Counted from the stretch's first letter, positions 23,279 to 32,456 are shown. The stretch is DNA of 36,969 bases from an uncultured Bacteroidales bacterium (GCA_937911935.1 CALDQH010000024.1:1-36969); one strand, 5' to 3'. Notes: generated by a model from the letters alone, not told the origin. A program made the numbers and translations.

Positions 23279-24541
23279 TTATTGTTGGATGAAATCGGCT
23301 TTATGAATGCGTCCTTTGCAAAGGGTTATTTCTTGTTGAGAACTACTGGTGCCAACCAAAAAGATGTTGTCTTGGAATGATACTGCGGTGCATCCCTTTT
23401 TCCATTGATAAGAACTGGGTAGTTGTTGGTAGGTTGGGATTGGAGTCCATGAGTAACCGTTATCTTTGGAACGATAGGCAGTTTGTTCTACGGTTTGGTT
23501 GGTAGATAAGCCACCAAAGATATACAAGTAATTGTCATAATAGGCGGCGCTGGCATGGTGTCTTGGTGTAAAGGCATATTGTCCCGATTGGTTTAGGATG
23601 TTGGTCCAGTAGAAACCATTATCGGTAGAAAGTACGCTGTTTTGTGCTTGGTTGTTGTTATCCCCTCCTAATAGATAAAGGGCAGTGGAGGTGGTTAGCG
23701 GAGTGCTGCCAGCCAAATTAAATAGCTGAGGAAGTATGGCATCTTCCACCGTTTGTATAGTGGTTCCGTCAAAGAACGATAAGGTGTTATTTGTGGCATC
23801 TTTGCCTGCAATCCATAGTTTTTGATTAAGTTCTCCTAACAACATTGTCATGCTGTGCGTGCCATCCGCAACAGGAATCCATTGGTCTTCTTCGAATCGA
23901 TAAAGTTTGGTTGCATCGGTAGAGGTAGCATAAATATAGCCTTTGTATGTGGCGATGGATGCTACATTGATGTCTTCTTTGGAATCGATAGATTGCCAGT
24001 TTTGAGCGTCTTTGCTGTAGTAGGTTGTATTGCCATCTTGATTTTTGACGATGATGTACAATTGATCTTGCAAAACAGCAGCCTTGCTCTCTTGAATCGT
24101 GGATGGATGTGAGATAGAGGGTAGCATCTCCCATAAAATCTCCTCTGGGTTATGCTTGTGTTTGTTGAGAGTAATGGTATAGGTAGCCTCACCCTTTTTG
24201 TTTTGTGATTGAACATACAGGGTTACAGGTTGGCTAAAATCAATGCTGTCCTTTTGGTTCCAATCTTTACCGTTTACTTTGATTTCTTTGGGCGATCCTG
24301 TAAACTCGATAAAAGGGAAAAGTTTGGTTAGATTCATGTCGTATGCCACCGAGTCGGTGTTGTAGATAAGGCATTGTATAGAATCGATGGTAAACTGGAC
24401 GTTTTCGATTCCAGGAACCTGACTATGGGTTCCGAAGGAGAACTTTTTGATATGTGGACTCGATTGTAGTACGATGTCTTTGTTTTCGCACGAAGATAGA
24501 ATGAGTGTAAAGAAAAGAACAAAAGGAAATAAGTATTTCAT
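23279..24541 (-). CDS. DUF6242-type lipoprotein with kelch-like repeats
   Basis: A 420-aa predicted lipoprotein (lipobox LSSC, Cys18). Residues about 25-130 form a beta-rich domain (IKKFSFGTHSQVPGIENVQF...) like the N-terminal DUF6242 region. From about 135 the sequence has repeated kelch-like units: YSKDAQNWQSIDS, LLGGDNNNQAQNSVLSTDNGFYWTNIL, LYIFGGLSTNQTVEQTAYRSKDNGYSWTPI. The repeats suggest a six-bladed propeller exposed on the cell surface or periplasm; function is unknown. It sits 4 bp before coaD, although no functional link is obvious. A near-consensus -7 box (TATATTCG, 24578-24571) lies about 30 nt upstream. Confidence 0.8.
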   Translation of the reverse strand: MKYLFPFVLFFTLILSSCENKDIVLQSSPHIKKFSFGTHSQVPGIENVQFTIDSIQCLIYNTDSVAYDMNLTKLFPFIEFTGSPKEIKVNGKDWNQKDSIDFSQPVTLYVQSQNKKGEATYTITLNKHKHNPEEILWEMLPSISHPSTIQESKAAVLQDQLYIIVKNQDGNTTYYSKDAQNWQSIDSKEDINVASIATYKGYIYATSTDATKLYRFEEDQWIPVADGTHSMTMLLGELNQKLWIAGKDATNNTLSFFDGTTIQTVEDAILPQLFNLAGSTPLTTSTALYLLGGDNNNQAQNSVLSTDNGFYWTNILNQSGQYAFTPRHHASAAYYDNYLYIFGGLSTNQTVEQTAYRSKDNGYSWTPIPTYQQLPSSYQWKKGCTAVSFQDNIFLVGTSSSQQEITLCKGRIHKADFIQQ

Positions 24542-24581
24542 AGTGCAAATATGCTGTTTGTTTGCGTGTGCGAATATAATA

Positions 24582-24617
24582 AAAAAAACGGGATAAATTG
24601 TTTTATCCCGTTTTTTT
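24582..24617. terminator. Bidirectional-looking terminator after the OmpA-like/TPR lipoprotein gene
   Basis: Perfect 16-bp arms (24582-24597 and 24602-24617), an A7 stretch plus CGGGATAAA, close on a 4-nt loop, giving U-tails on both strands. It lies 23 bp after the stop of the gene ending at 24641 (minus strand) and upstream of the DUF6242 gene, so it separates these two minus-strand units. Confidence 0.9.
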
Positions 24618-24640
24618 GTGGTTGTGAGTTTGCTTTTTGC

Positions 24641-26317
24641 TTATTGGATAGCAGCTTTGAATTCGTCAAGCAACCAGAATTTTGCAAATTCCATATCGGT
24701 AGCAGCACCAGCAGCTTTGGTTTTGCAGATACCAGCTACAGCTTTCAACGACTCGCATACTTTTGCAAGGTTGTCTTGGCGTGCAGCGCAAATAGCCGAT
24801 AGATAGTAGGTATCAGCGTTTTTGTCAGCAACGTTGTCCAAGATAGAAGCAGCTTTGTCGATGTTTCCGCTCAATAGTTGAGCCAAAGCAGCGTTGTTAG
24901 AAACGGTGTTGCCAAAGTTTTCGATGGCTTTAGCGTATTCGCCGTTTTGGATGTTCAATAGAGCTTGAGCTTCTGCCAATTGTTCTACACCAGCAGCTTT
25001 GCCTAAGAAAGCAGCAGCATCGGTAGTGTTACCTTCTAACATGGCTAATAGAGCGTAGTTGAAGTTGGTTTCAGCTTGCTCTGCGCCACCGTTGTTAGAT
25101 GCAGCGTCCAATGCAGCTTTGGTTTTGTCGAATTGACCTTTTTCGAATTTAATAGCAGCCAAGTTGTTGTTGGTTCTCCAGTCTGCTGGGTTTTGTTTAG
25201 CGTTAGCTTCGGTAAATGCGATAGCGTCATCAGCGTTGTCAACAATCGATGCAGCATACATCAATTCTTCTACGTTCAAAGTATCTGGGTTAGCTTTAGC
25301 CATTTCCAAGATTTGAGCGTCAGTTTTACCAGCTTTGATAACGGTAAGCGCCAATTGAGAACGACGAAGTTTAGGAAGGATTTCTTTTGCCAATTCGGTA
25401 TAAGCAGCCGACAAGTTTTTGATTTGAGCTTCGCGTTCAGCAGGATCTTGGTAGCTGCTCAAAACGTTAAGGATCAATTCTTTGTCTTGGATGTCAGATG
25501 CATTAACCAATTCTTGGAAACCTTCCCAGTCTTGTGCGATGTATTTAGCGTCAATAGCAGCATTGTTATTTTTTTGTCTTTTCAAGAATTTAACCGTGTT
25601 GTTTTGACGTGCAGTAGCCAATTTTTCGTTCAATTCAACACCACCGTCAGGAGATGCAGCCGAAATAACTTCCAAGCCTTGGATGGTACGCATGCTGTCT
25701 TTTGCAGTAGCAGCAGCTGCTTTATTCAACGCTTTTACGTCTTTGTTGTTTTTAACGGTTGATTGTTGGATTTGGAACATGATGTCAGCTTTGGTTACTT
25801 CTGCAGTGTCGCGCATAAAGTTTGCTTTAGCAACAGCAGGAGCAATTTCGCCGGCATTAGCCAAGGTAGCAGTAGTGATACAACCAACTGCGATTTCAAT
25901 TTCGGGGATTTGAGCTTCTTTGTCGTTCAAAGTAGCTTTGAAACGTAGTGCCAAAGTTGAATTTTTCATGGCAGGTACAAAGTCGAACGAGAAGTTTTGG
26001 CTAACAGTACCACCTGCTTTGTATTGGATAGTTTCGTTGTTGCCTACAACTTTAGTTCCTTGGTAAGTAGCAGATTCCGACAAGGCTTCGCCACCTTCGT
26101 ATTTCAATACGGGGATAACTTCTACTACACCTTTTTCTGCGAAGTATTTTTCGGGGAAGGTAGCGGTAATAGTACCTTCTACTTTACCTGCTTTTACTTC
26201 TAGTGGATTGGGGTTAACCGTGAAGTATTCAGGTTTTAACTCGCCTAATTTTTGGCAAGAAGCAAAGGCAATTAACAATGCCATACCCATGCCTAAACGT
26301 AATAAACTCTTTTTCAT
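24641..26317 (-). CDS. Large lipoprotein with OmpA-like segment and TPR-like repeats
   Basis: A 558-aa lipoprotein (MKKSLLRLGMGMALLIAFASC, Cys21). Residues about 30-150 are beta-rich (TVNPNPLEVKAGKVEGTITATFP). Residues about 215-255 (GLEVISAASPDGGVELNEKLATARQNNTVKFLK) resemble the OmpA C-terminal pattern of G-x-x-D/S-P-x-G...N-x-x-L-x-x-x-R, a peptidoglycan-binding fold. The remainder (about 330-558) is helical, Ala- and Asn-rich, in units that look like degenerate TPRs (NPADWRTNNNLAAIKFEKGQFDKTKAALDAA; ALLNIQNGEYAKAIENFGN). Codon use is strongly biased, as in highly expressed genes. Possibly an abundant envelope scaffold; related Bacteroidales proteins are annotated only as TPR proteins. It is monocistronic. 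Confidence 0.75.
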   Translation of the reverse strand: MKKSLLRLGMGMALLIAFASCQKLGELKPEYFTVNPNPLEVKAGKVEGTITATFPEKYFAEKGVVEVIPVLKYEGGEALSESATYQGTKVVGNNETIQYKAGGTVSQNFSFDFVPAMKNSTLALRFKATLNDKEAQIPEIEIAVGCITTATLANAGEIAPAVAKANFMRDTAEVTKADIMFQIQQSTVKNNKDVKALNKAAAATAKDSMRTIQGLEVISAASPDGGVELNEKLATARQNNTVKFLKRQKNNNAAIDAKYIAQDWEGFQELVNASDIQDKELILNVLSSYQDPAEREAQIKNLSAAYTELAKEILPKLRRSQLALTVIKAGKTDAQILEMAKANPDTLNVEELMYAASIVDNADDAIAFTEANAKQNPADWRTNNNLAAIKFEKGQFDKTKAALDAASNNGGAEQAETNFNYALLAMLEGNTTDAAAFLGKAAGVEQLAEAQALLNIQNGEYAKAIENFGNTVSNNAALAQLLSGNIDKAASILDNVADKNADTYYLSAICAARQDNLAKVCESLKAVAGICKTKAAGAATDMEFAKFWLLDEFKAAIQ

Positions 26318-26364
26318 GTTATTGGTTTTTAGTAATAAATATTTTTCAAGACAATATTTCGGTA

Positions 26365-26372
26365 CAAAGATA
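26365..26372 (-). promoter_or_regulatory. Putative -7 promoter box for the OmpA-like/TPR lipoprotein gene
   Basis: Minus strand TATCTTTG, matching TAnnTTTG, 48 nt before the ATG at 26317. The -33 region lacks a clear TTTG. Most of the rest of the divergent gap to 26506 is AT-rich without a visible gene. Confidence 0.4.
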
Positions 26373-26506
26373 GCAATATTTGCATAATCTTTGATTTAGT
26401 GCCGTTTAATTTTTTCTCTAAATTGTTATAAGAATTGACATATTTATTTTTTTTAACATAAAATACTTTTTTAGGTAGGTCTAAATGTCCACTTTTGCCG
26501 TCCGCT

Positions 26507-27460
26507 ATGGTTCGATATCCGTTAACTTGGTTGTCTTTTAAACGATTTGGCAATCTGTGTAGATTGTTGGGTAGTTATGGCCTGTCGGTTGTTATGAAAC
26601 GACCGATCGGATATGCTTATCCTTATGCAGCCTCTATAGAACCAGCTAACTATTGTAATTTATCATGTCCTCAATGTCCTACGGGCAGAAAACTCATCGA
26701 CAAAAAAGCACAACAACTCGCTTACAAGGATTTTTGTAGTTACGTTGATTCGCTCTCGCCTTATTTGATGTATTTAAATTTGTATTTTCAGGGAGAGCCT
26801 TTTTTGAATCGTCACTTGTCTGATATGATACGATATGCGCACGATAAGAAGATCATGACTTGTGTATCGACCAATGCGCATTTTATTTCGGACGATGTAT
26901 TGCTTGCTTTGTGCCAAAGTGGTATCGATCGGTTGATTATTTGTTTAGATGGTGCCACGAAACAATCTTACGAAAAATACCGAGTTGGGGGCAATTACGA
27001 TAAAGTTATCGATGCTATTAAACGATGTGTTGAAGCTAAATTGCCTGTTGAAGTTCAGTGCTTGCTGTTGGAATCTACCGAAAATGAACAGCAAACGATT
27101 ATGTCATTGGTTCGTTCGCTTGGGGTTCAGAATGTAACTTTCAAAAAGGCACAATTCTATGACGATTATCTGTTGCCCAAAAACGACAAAAACCGACGCT
27201 ATAAGCAGTTGGCAGACGGACGTTTGCAGGTTAAGAAGAAATGGAAGAATCGATGTTTTAGAATGTTTTCTTCTGTTATCGTAGATGTAAATGGCAATGT
27301 ACTGCCATGCTGTTATGACAAATTTGCTCAGCACGCATACGGCAATCTCAATGAGCAATCCATCAAATCCATTATAAAAGGTGATAAATATGCTTGTTTC
27401 CGGAATCAGATTTGGAAAAACAGAGCAGCTGTAGAAATGTGTAGAAATTGTACGGAGTAG
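26507..27460 (+). CDS. Radical SAM/SPASM domain protein
   Basis: A 317-aa radical SAM enzyme. The [4Fe-4S]-SAM motif is C50-x3-C54-x2-C57 (EPANYCNLSCPQCPTG). The core continues with LYFQGEPFLNRHL (a GGE-like motif) and IICLDGATKQSYEKYRVGGNYDKV. The C-terminal SPASM-like region has Cys250, Cys268, Cys269 and C312-x2-C315 (VDVNGNVLPCCYDK ... MCRNC), which would bind an auxiliary cluster. No precursor peptide or partner gene is adjacent, so the substrate is unknown; peptide/protein modification and small-molecule roles are both possible. The ATG at 26507 is preferred over an in-frame TTG at 26495. A strong shared terminator lies downstream. Confidence 0.88.
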   Translation: MVRYPLTWLSFKRFGNLCRLLGSYGLSVVMKRPIGYAYPYAASIEPANYCNLSCPQCPTGRKLIDKKAQQLAYKDFCSYVDSLSPYLMYLNLYFQGEPFLNRHLSDMIRYAHDKKIMTCVSTNAHFISDDVLLALCQSGIDRLIICLDGATKQSYEKYRVGGNYDKVIDAIKRCVEAKLPVEVQCLLLESTENEQQTIMSLVRSLGVQNVTFKKAQFYDDYLLPKNDKNRRYKQLADGRLQVKKKWKNRCFRMFSSVIVDVNGNVLPCCYDKFAQHAYGNLNEQSIKSIIKGDKYACFRNQIWKNRAAVEMCRNCTE

Positions 27461-27481
27461 TACAACGAAATACGGATAAAA

Positions 27482-27522
27482 AAAGAATCGGGGTTTACTT
27501 ATCAAGTAAATCCCGATTCTTT
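27482..27522. terminator. Bidirectional terminator between the radical SAM gene and secDF
   Basis: A 19-bp hairpin with arms 27482-27500 and 27504-27522 (one G-T pairing, 3-nt loop). It has A-rich/T-rich outer ends on both sides and lies between two convergent genes, 21 bp after the radical SAM stop and 17 bp after the secDF stop. Confidence 0.9.
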
Positions 27523-27539
27523 GTATCGAAATAGTTTAA

Positions 27540-30500
27540 TTATTTCTTAAGATTTTTGCGTTCTTGTCTGCTAAATACGTCGTAAGCAGTTGGAACGGCA
27601 ATGAATAGGGTTGAGTAGGTACCTACAATTACACCCAACAACATCGCGAATACAAAACCACGAATGGTTTCGCCGCCCAATAGTAGAATCACAATCAATA
27701 CCAAACCAGTTGATAGTGAGGTACTCAAGGTACGGGTCAAGGTAGAGTTGATTGCTTCGTTGATTACCAAAGCACGATCGCGTTTTGGATATAGCGCAAT
27801 TTGTTCGCGTACACGGTCAAACACAACCACGTTGTCGTTGATAGAGTAACCCACGATGGTTAGGATAGCTGCAATGAACGATTGGTCAATCTCCATAGAG
27901 AATGGCATGACTTTGTATAGTAGCGAGTAGGCTCCAATGATGAAGATTACGTCGTGAACCAATCCGAACAACGCACCCATACTGAATGATACGTTGCGGA
28001 AACGTGCCAAAATGTACAAGCAAATGCCTAAGATAGATAGGAAGATAGCCAAGGTAGCATCAATCTTGATGTCGTCGGCAATAGCGGCGCTTACCTTTTG
28101 CGAACTTTGAATACCCAAGGTTTCTGCACCTTCGATAGCAGCAACTGCTTTGCCGTTTTCTAATGAGTAACCTTCAACAAACAACTCTTTGCTAACTCCG
28201 TATTGTTCCAATAGTGGTTGCAATTCGGTGTAAAGAATGGTTTCCACTTCGTCATCTATCGATTTGTCGTTGTCGGTGATTTTGTAGTTGGTAGATACAC
28301 GTACTTGGTTTTCGTTACCAATGGTAATAACCGATACAGATGCATCTTTGAAACCATCTTGTAGGTGAGCTTCGATTTCTTCGGTATTTACTTTTTCGTT
28401 GAAACGGATTACGTAGTTTCTACCACCCGTAAAGTCGATACCTTGATTTAAACCTAAAGTAAAGAGTGAAACAACTGCGATTACAATCATCAAAGCAGCA
28501 GCGGGATAACTAAATTTACGTAGTTTCAACCAATCTACTTTGGGATTTACTAATAGGTTTTTAGACAAAGCGGTAGTAAAGGTCCATTTGCTCAATTTGC
28601 CATTTTCGCTCATGTTATCATATACCAATCGGGTAATGAACACAGCGGTAAAGAACGAGGTGATGATACCAATAATCAAAGTGGTTGCGAAACCTTTGAT
28701 AGGACCTGTACCAAAGTAGAACAAGATTACACCCGTAATGATGGTGGTAAGGTTAGAATCGACAATGGCAGACATCGCATTTTTGTAACCATCTGTTACG
28801 GCTGCTTTGTGTGTTTTGCCAGCTCTAAGTTCTTCTTTTATACGTTCGTAGATAAGCACGTTAGCATCCACTGCCATACCCATGGTAAGTACAATACCTG
28901 CAATACCAGGAAGTGTTAATACGGCTTTGAATGATGCCAAAATACCAATCAAGAAGAATACGTTAAGTAGCAAGGCGCCATCTACGATTAGACCTGGAAG
29001 GATACCGTAGAAGCAAATCATGTAAATCATGATGCAAGCAAAGGCAATAACGAACGACCACAAACCTTTGGTAATAGCTTCTTGACCCAAAGAAGGACCA
29101 ACTACGTCTTCTTGAACAATACGAGAAGGAGCAGGCATTTTACCCGATTTTAGAACGTTTGCCAAGTCTTTGGCTTCTTGTGCAGTGAAATCGCCCGAAA
29201 TTTCTGATTGACCACCGTTAATTTCGGTGTTTACATTGGGGAATGAATAAACCATGTTGTCCAAAACAATGGCAATGCTACGACCAATGTTTTCTTTGGT
29301 TAAACGAGCCCATGTTTTAGCACCTTCGGGGTTCATTGACATGCTTACGGTATAGTTTGAGCTGATTTGGCTCAAGTTTTCGCGAGCGTCAACAATGACA
29401 TTGCCACCAAGAGGAGCTTTGCCGTCGCGGTTGGTAATTTTGATAGCAACCAATTGGTAGTATAAACCTTTGTCGTCCACAGGTTTTACGGTCCAACGGA
29501 AGCCTAAGTCGCGTGGTAAAACTTCTTTTACTTGACGCATGGTCAAATAATCCATAACAGTAGCAGTATCGCGTACGCTAACTACGCCAACAGCAGGGCC
29601 ATAACCCAATTGACCATTGTAGTTGTTGATTAACAATTTGCTGAACAATGGATTTTCTTTAGCAAATTGCTCCATTTGTGCTACGCTGTCTGTTTGAGCA
29701 CTGTTGTCTTGTGCAAGTGCAGCATTCAAGGAATCGATAGCACTGGTTAGTTCTTCTTTTGCGGTTGCTTGAGTAGCTTCGGCAGCAGGAGCAACTTCGG
29801 TATTAGCCAAATATTCTTTTACAGCAACATTGGCTTTTTCCAAAGCAGGATAAATTTCGGTTAAGTTGTAAGTTTCCCAAAATTCCAAGCTGGCAGAGCC
29901 TTGAAGCAGTTTACGAACACGTTCGGGTTCTTTGATGCCAGGAAGCTCAATCAAGATGCGACCGTTGGTTTCCAAACGTTGAATGTTAGGTTGAACTACA
30001 CCAAAGCGGTCAATACGAGTACGAAGTACATTAAACGAGTTGTCAACGGTAGCTTGAACTTCTTCTTTCAAGACGCTGATAACTTCGTCGTTGGTGCTTT
30101 TTAGGCTGATTCTGTCTTTTAAATCAAAAGTAGTGAAAATAGCAGCCAAACGAGCATTGGGATCTAATGCTTCGTAAGATTCTTTGAATAGATCGATAAA
30201 ATCTTTTTGGCTTGAACTTTGTTTTTCGATGGCAGCATCGATGGCTTTGTTGAATGTTTCGTCTTTGCTATTACCTGCAAGGGTGCGGATAATGTCAGGC
30301 ACAGAAACTTCCAAAATAACGTTCATACCGCCTTTAAGGTCAAGACCTAAATTTAATTCGTTTTCGCGGCATTCTTTCAAAGTATAGCCTAACCATACTT
30401 TTTCGGTTGCCATTGAGTCCAAATAATGGTACTCTGCCATCTTATCGCCATTGGCGTATTCTGTTGCTAAATCGTTGTAGTGTGATGTCACTACATTAAA

Positions 30501-30569
30501 CGATAGGTAGAAACAGCAAACCAATCCCAATAAAACAGCGAACAATGTTACAAATCCTTTGTTTTGCAT
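27540..30569 (-). CDS. secDF: Protein translocase SecDF fusion
   Basis: A 1009-aa fused SecD-SecF with about 12 transmembrane segments. The SecD half has LGLDLKGGMNVILEV (73-87), the P1 head with GRILIELPGIKEPERVRKLL, and the transmembrane segment GMAVDANVLIYERIKEELRAG. The SecF half begins near residue 665 and has GIDFTGGRNYVIRF and GYSINDNVVVFDRVRE. SecDF uses the proton motive force to pull proteins through SecYEG on the periplasmic side. A long insert (about residues 240-310, Ala/Glu-rich) in the P1 domain matches Bacteroidota SecDF. The gene is monocistronic, with a consensus promoter at 30639-30669 and the terminator after it. Confidence 0.97.
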   Translation of the reverse strand: MQNKGFVTLFAVLLGLVCCFYLSFNVVTSHYNDLATEYANGDKMAEYHYLDSMATEKVWLGYTLKECRENELNLGLDLKGGMNVILEVSVPDIIRTLAGNSKDETFNKAIDAAIEKQSSSQKDFIDLFKESYEALDPNARLAAIFTTFDLKDRISLKSTNDEVISVLKEEVQATVDNSFNVLRTRIDRFGVVQPNIQRLETNGRILIELPGIKEPERVRKLLQGSASLEFWETYNLTEIYPALEKANVAVKEYLANTEVAPAAEATQATAKEELTSAIDSLNAALAQDNSAQTDSVAQMEQFAKENPLFSKLLINNYNGQLGYGPAVGVVSVRDTATVMDYLTMRQVKEVLPRDLGFRWTVKPVDDKGLYYQLVAIKITNRDGKAPLGGNVIVDARENLSQISSNYTVSMSMNPEGAKTWARLTKENIGRSIAIVLDNMVYSFPNVNTEINGGQSEISGDFTAQEAKDLANVLKSGKMPAPSRIVQEDVVGPSLGQEAITKGLWSFVIAFACIMIYMICFYGILPGLIVDGALLLNVFFLIGILASFKAVLTLPGIAGIVLTMGMAVDANVLIYERIKEELRAGKTHKAAVTDGYKNAMSAIVDSNLTTIITGVILFYFGTGPIKGFATTLIIGIITSFFTAVFITRLVYDNMSENGKLSKWTFTTALSKNLLVNPKVDWLKLRKFSYPAAALMIVIAVVSLFTLGLNQGIDFTGGRNYVIRFNEKVNTEEIEAHLQDGFKDASVSVITIGNENQVRVSTNYKITDNDKSIDDEVETILYTELQPLLEQYGVSKELFVEGYSLENGKAVAAIEGAETLGIQSSQKVSAAIADDIKIDATLAIFLSILGICLYILARFRNVSFSMGALFGLVHDVIFIIGAYSLLYKVMPFSMEIDQSFIAAILTIVGYSINDNVVVFDRVREQIALYPKRDRALVINEAINSTLTRTLSTSLSTGLVLIVILLLGGETIRGFVFAMLLGVIVGTYSTLFIAVPTAYDVFSRQERKNLKK

Positions 30570-30638
30570 ATTCTATTATGATTATTAAATTATTGTAATC
30601 GTTTGTGTAAATAGCTATTTTCGCCTAAAAACAAGGCG

Positions 30639-30669
30639 CAAATATAATTAAAATATCCTAATCGCCAAA
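30639..30669 (-). promoter_or_regulatory. Consensus secDF promoter
   Basis: On the minus strand: TTTG (30669-30666), a 19-bp spacer, TATATTTG (30646-30639). This is an exact match to the Bacteroidota -33/-7 consensus and the best in the window, about 70 nt upstream of the secDF ATG. Confidence 0.65.
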
Positions 30670-30690
30670 AAATAAGCCACCTTAGGAGCA

Positions 30691-31740
30691 TTAAATAATC
30701 AACATGGCATCGCCGTATGTACCAAATTGATAACCCTCTTTGAGTGCTTCGTTGTAAGCATTCATCACGTAGTCGTAACCACCAAAGGCTGCAACCATCA
30801 TGAGTAGTTGAGAATAAGGGAAATACAAGTTAGCAACCATCGAAGATGCTACGGTAAAGTCGTAAGGAGGGAAAATAAATTTATTGGTCCATCCATTGAA
30901 TGCTTTAATGTGACCTTCTGTGCATACAGCCGTTTCTAAGGCACGCATAACGGTGGTGCCTACGGCACAAATTTGGCGTTTTTTATCTTGTGCTTTGTTG
31001 ACCATTAGGCAAGCATCTTCGGGTATGATGAGTTGCTCCGAATCCATTTTGTGTTTGGTAAGATCCTCAACGTCAATATCTCTAAAATTGCCTAAACTAG
31101 CGTGCAGGGTAAGGAATGACATGTCAATGCCTTTGATTTCCATGCGTTTCATCAATTCGCGGCTAAAATGCAAAGCAGCAGTTGGAGCTACAACGGCACC
31201 CTCGTTGCGAGCAAAAATGGTTTGGTAACGTTCTGCATCTTCGGGTTCAACATCGCGTGTAATGCTGCGTGGAAGTGGTGTTTCGCCCATGCCGTATAGT
31301 ACTTCTTTGAATGTTTCATGGTCGCCATCAAACAAGAAACGAAGGGTTCTTCCGCGCGAAGTGGTGTTGTCGATGACTTCTGCCACCAACGAATCGTCTT
31401 CGCCAAAATACAACTTGTTGCCAATACGGATTTTTCGAGCAGGATCAACTAAAACGTCCCATAAACGCAATTCTTGGTTTAATTCTCGTAGTAAAAATAC
31501 CTCGATGCGGGCACCTGTTTTTTCTTTGTTTCCATACAAGCGGGCTGGGAAAACTTTGGTGTCGTTAAATACAAAAAGGTCGTGCTCATCAAAATAGGTC
31601 AAAATATCCTTGAATATTTTGTGCTCTATTTCGCCTGTGTCTTTGTGCAGTACCAACAATCTACATTCGTCACGAAAAACACTGGGGTATTGAGCAATTT
31701 GTTCGTTAGGTAATTTAAACTTGAATTGTGATAGTTTCAT
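30691..31740 (-). CDS. queA: S-adenosylmethionine:tRNA ribosyltransferase-isomerase
   Basis: A 349-aa QueA. The family pattern is clear: FKFKLPNEQIAQYP near the N-terminus, RLLVLHKDTGEIEHKIF, DLFVFNDTKVFPARLYG, GARIEVFLLREL, then YQTIFARNEGAVVAPTAALHFS, LTLHASLGNFRDIDVEDL and the closing GGYDYVMNAYNEALKEGYQFGTYGDAMLI. It transfers the ribosyl part of SAM to preQ1 at the tRNA wobble position during queuosine synthesis. It is the last gene of the ftsX-led operon, 22 bp after truB, pairing two tRNA modification enzymes. Confidence 0.97.
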   Translation of the reverse strand: MKLSQFKFKLPNEQIAQYPSVFRDECRLLVLHKDTGEIEHKIFKDILTYFDEHDLFVFNDTKVFPARLYGNKEKTGARIEVFLLRELNQELRLWDVLVDPARKIRIGNKLYFGEDDSLVAEVIDNTTSRGRTLRFLFDGDHETFKEVLYGMGETPLPRSITRDVEPEDAERYQTIFARNEGAVVAPTAALHFSRELMKRMEIKGIDMSFLTLHASLGNFRDIDVEDLTKHKMDSEQLIIPEDACLMVNKAQDKKRQICAVGTTVMRALETAVCTEGHIKAFNGWTNKFIFPPYDFTVASSMVANLYFPYSQLLMMVAAFGGYDYVMNAYNEALKEGYQFGTYGDAMLII

Positions 31741-31762
31741 GAGAAATATGTGCTAGGTTTAA

Positions 31763-32452
31763 TTATTCTTCTGTTTGTTCTAGTTGTTTGATAAAATCAT
31801 CGTATTCGATGCATTTGTCCAAGGTGATGTCTCCTATGCGTGTTCTTTGTAGCGCTGTTAAATGTGCACCACTTTGCAAGGCTACGCCAATATCCCTTGC
31901 CAATGCTCGTATATACGTTCCTTTGCTGCAAACCACGCGTATGGTAATGGATGGTAGGTTGCAGGCAATGAGTTCAATTTCGTCGATAACTAACGTTTTG
32001 GGCTGAATTTCGACTTCAACACCTTGTCTGGCATATTGATAAGCTCGTTTGCCATCTATTTTAACCGCCGAAAAGGTAGGAGGAATTTGCTCTATTGTTC
32101 CGACAAACTTTTGGAAAGTAGAGCGAACCAACTCTTCTGTGATGTGTTCGGTGGGGTAGGTCGCATCAATTTCTTTTTCCAGGTCGAACGAAGGGGTAGT
32201 CGCTCCTAATTGCAGGGTAGCAATGTACTCCTTGGTTTGGTATTGAAACGATTCAATTTGTTTGGTTGCTTTGCCTGTGCATAGAATCATAACGCCAGTG
32301 GCCAAAGGATCTAACGTGCCTGCGTGCCCCACCTTGAGTTTTTTAACACCCAAATGGCGTGACAAAACCCCTCGAACGCGATTGACCAAGTTAAACGAGG
32401 TCCACTTCAGGGGTTTGTTAAAATAAAGTATTTCGCCTGCTATGTAGTCCAA
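31763..32452 (-). CDS. truB: tRNA pseudouridine(55) synthase
   Basis: A 229-aa TruB converting U55 in the T-loop of tRNAs to pseudouridine. The catalytic aspartate is Asp48 in VGHAGTLDPLATGVM; other motifs are FNKPLKWTSFNLVNRVR (11-27), KIDGKRAYQYARQG, and CSKGTYIRALARDIG. The protein is shorter than the E. coli form because the C-terminal PUA-like extension is missing, as is usual in Bacteroidota. It lies 4 bp after uppP and 22 bp before queA. Confidence 0.97.
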   Translation of the reverse strand: MDYIAGEILYFNKPLKWTSFNLVNRVRGVLSRHLGVKKLKVGHAGTLDPLATGVMILCTGKATKQIESFQYQTKEYIATLQLGATTPSFDLEKEIDATYPTEHITEELVRSTFQKFVGTIEQIPPTFSAVKIDGKRAYQYARQGVEVEIQPKTLVIDEIELIACNLPSITIRVVCSKGTYIRALARDIGVALQSGAHLTALQRTRIGDITLDKCIEYDDFIKQLEQTEE

Positions 32453-32456
32453 AATA

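Noticed and set aside
25076..25762. Long open frame (228 codons) on the plus strand opposite the OmpA-like/TPR lipoprotein gene
   Set aside because: It is antisense to a well-supported gene with biased codons; its translation is Phe/Ser/Val-rich low-complexity sequence with no recognisable domain, and no promoter or start context supports it.
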